Shown piece by piece: positions 63,992-64,000 of a stretch of DNA of 64,000 nt. The stretch comes from Trametes villosa. Its lineage: Eukaryota > Basidiomycota > Agaricomycetes > Polyporales > Polyporaceae. Position 1 is the first letter of the stretch. Each line of letters starts with the position of its first letter. The stretch lies in contig PUDQ02000143.1 in NCBI GenBank assembly GCA_002964805.2, forward strand, positions 196,001 to 260,000, written 5' to 3'. A program made the translations under genes and the position numbers. Under the pieces are notes generated by a model. It saw only the letters and a list, made by a program, of their open reading frames with translations, ran no database searches and had not been told where the DNA came from.

Positions 63992-64000
63992 CTACATCCA

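Overview
The window is nuclear DNA of a filamentous basidiomycete, most likely an agaricomycete of the polypore type. The coding genes are broken by many 50-70 nt introns with GTRNGT donors, CTGAC/CTAAC-like branch sites and YAG acceptors. TATA boxes lie 65-130 bp upstream of several starts. The gene content (HET-domain protein, many fungal Zn(II)2Cys6 regulators, Tup1, NAD formate dehydrogenase, GH27 alpha-galactosidase) is fungal. The base composition is GC-rich. I saw no tRNA, rRNA, CRISPR array or autonomous transposon.

Layout. Positions 1-15,000 are ordinary genome. They hold the 3' end of a SPOC/Med25-like gene (+), a kinesin (-), a GH27 alpha-galactosidase (-), 2.3 kb without a recognisable gene, NAD formate dehydrogenase (-), and a HET-domain protein with a long Q/N-rich coiled coil (-). 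Positions 16,000-60,000 are dominated by a locally amplified system. It has four paralogous Zn2Cys6 transcription factors (TF1 -, TF2 +, TF3 -, TF4 +) and seven copies (A-G) of a unit. Each unit is a small gene for an 82-113 aa protein with an RRSL motif, followed on the same strand by about 0.9-1.6 kb of conserved, apparently spliced, non-coding sequence. The order is A- B- TF1- [HCNGP-like gene -] TF2+ C+ D+ TF3- E+ [small ORF +] [Tup1 -] TF4+ F- [AMP-ligase +] G-. The first part, A-B-TF1 against TF2-C-D, is a giant inverted duplication with arms of about 8 kb around the HCNGP gene. TF3/TF4 and E/F form a second, looser inverted set. Positions 60,000-64,000 hold a GC-rich stretch with strong hairpins but no recognised gene, and the C-terminal exon of a His/Asp-rich protein (-) running off the right edge.

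How the parts may work together. The small-protein genes B, C, E, F and G carry a perfect CGGCA-N7-TGCCG palindrome (CGG-N11-CCG, the classic spacing of a dimeric Zn2Cys6 site) at a fixed 169 or 177 bp upstream of the ATG. This makes the neighbouring TF paralogs plausible regulators of them. All seven downstream regions contain a 12-13 bp hairpin whose arms change in a compensatory way between copies. The hairpin sits about 15 nt before a conserved 5' splice site. I do not recognise the small protein or the RNA element. Together they are the best candidate here for an undescribed system: a zinc-cluster-regulated family of small proteins whose transcripts carry a conserved structured, spliced tail.
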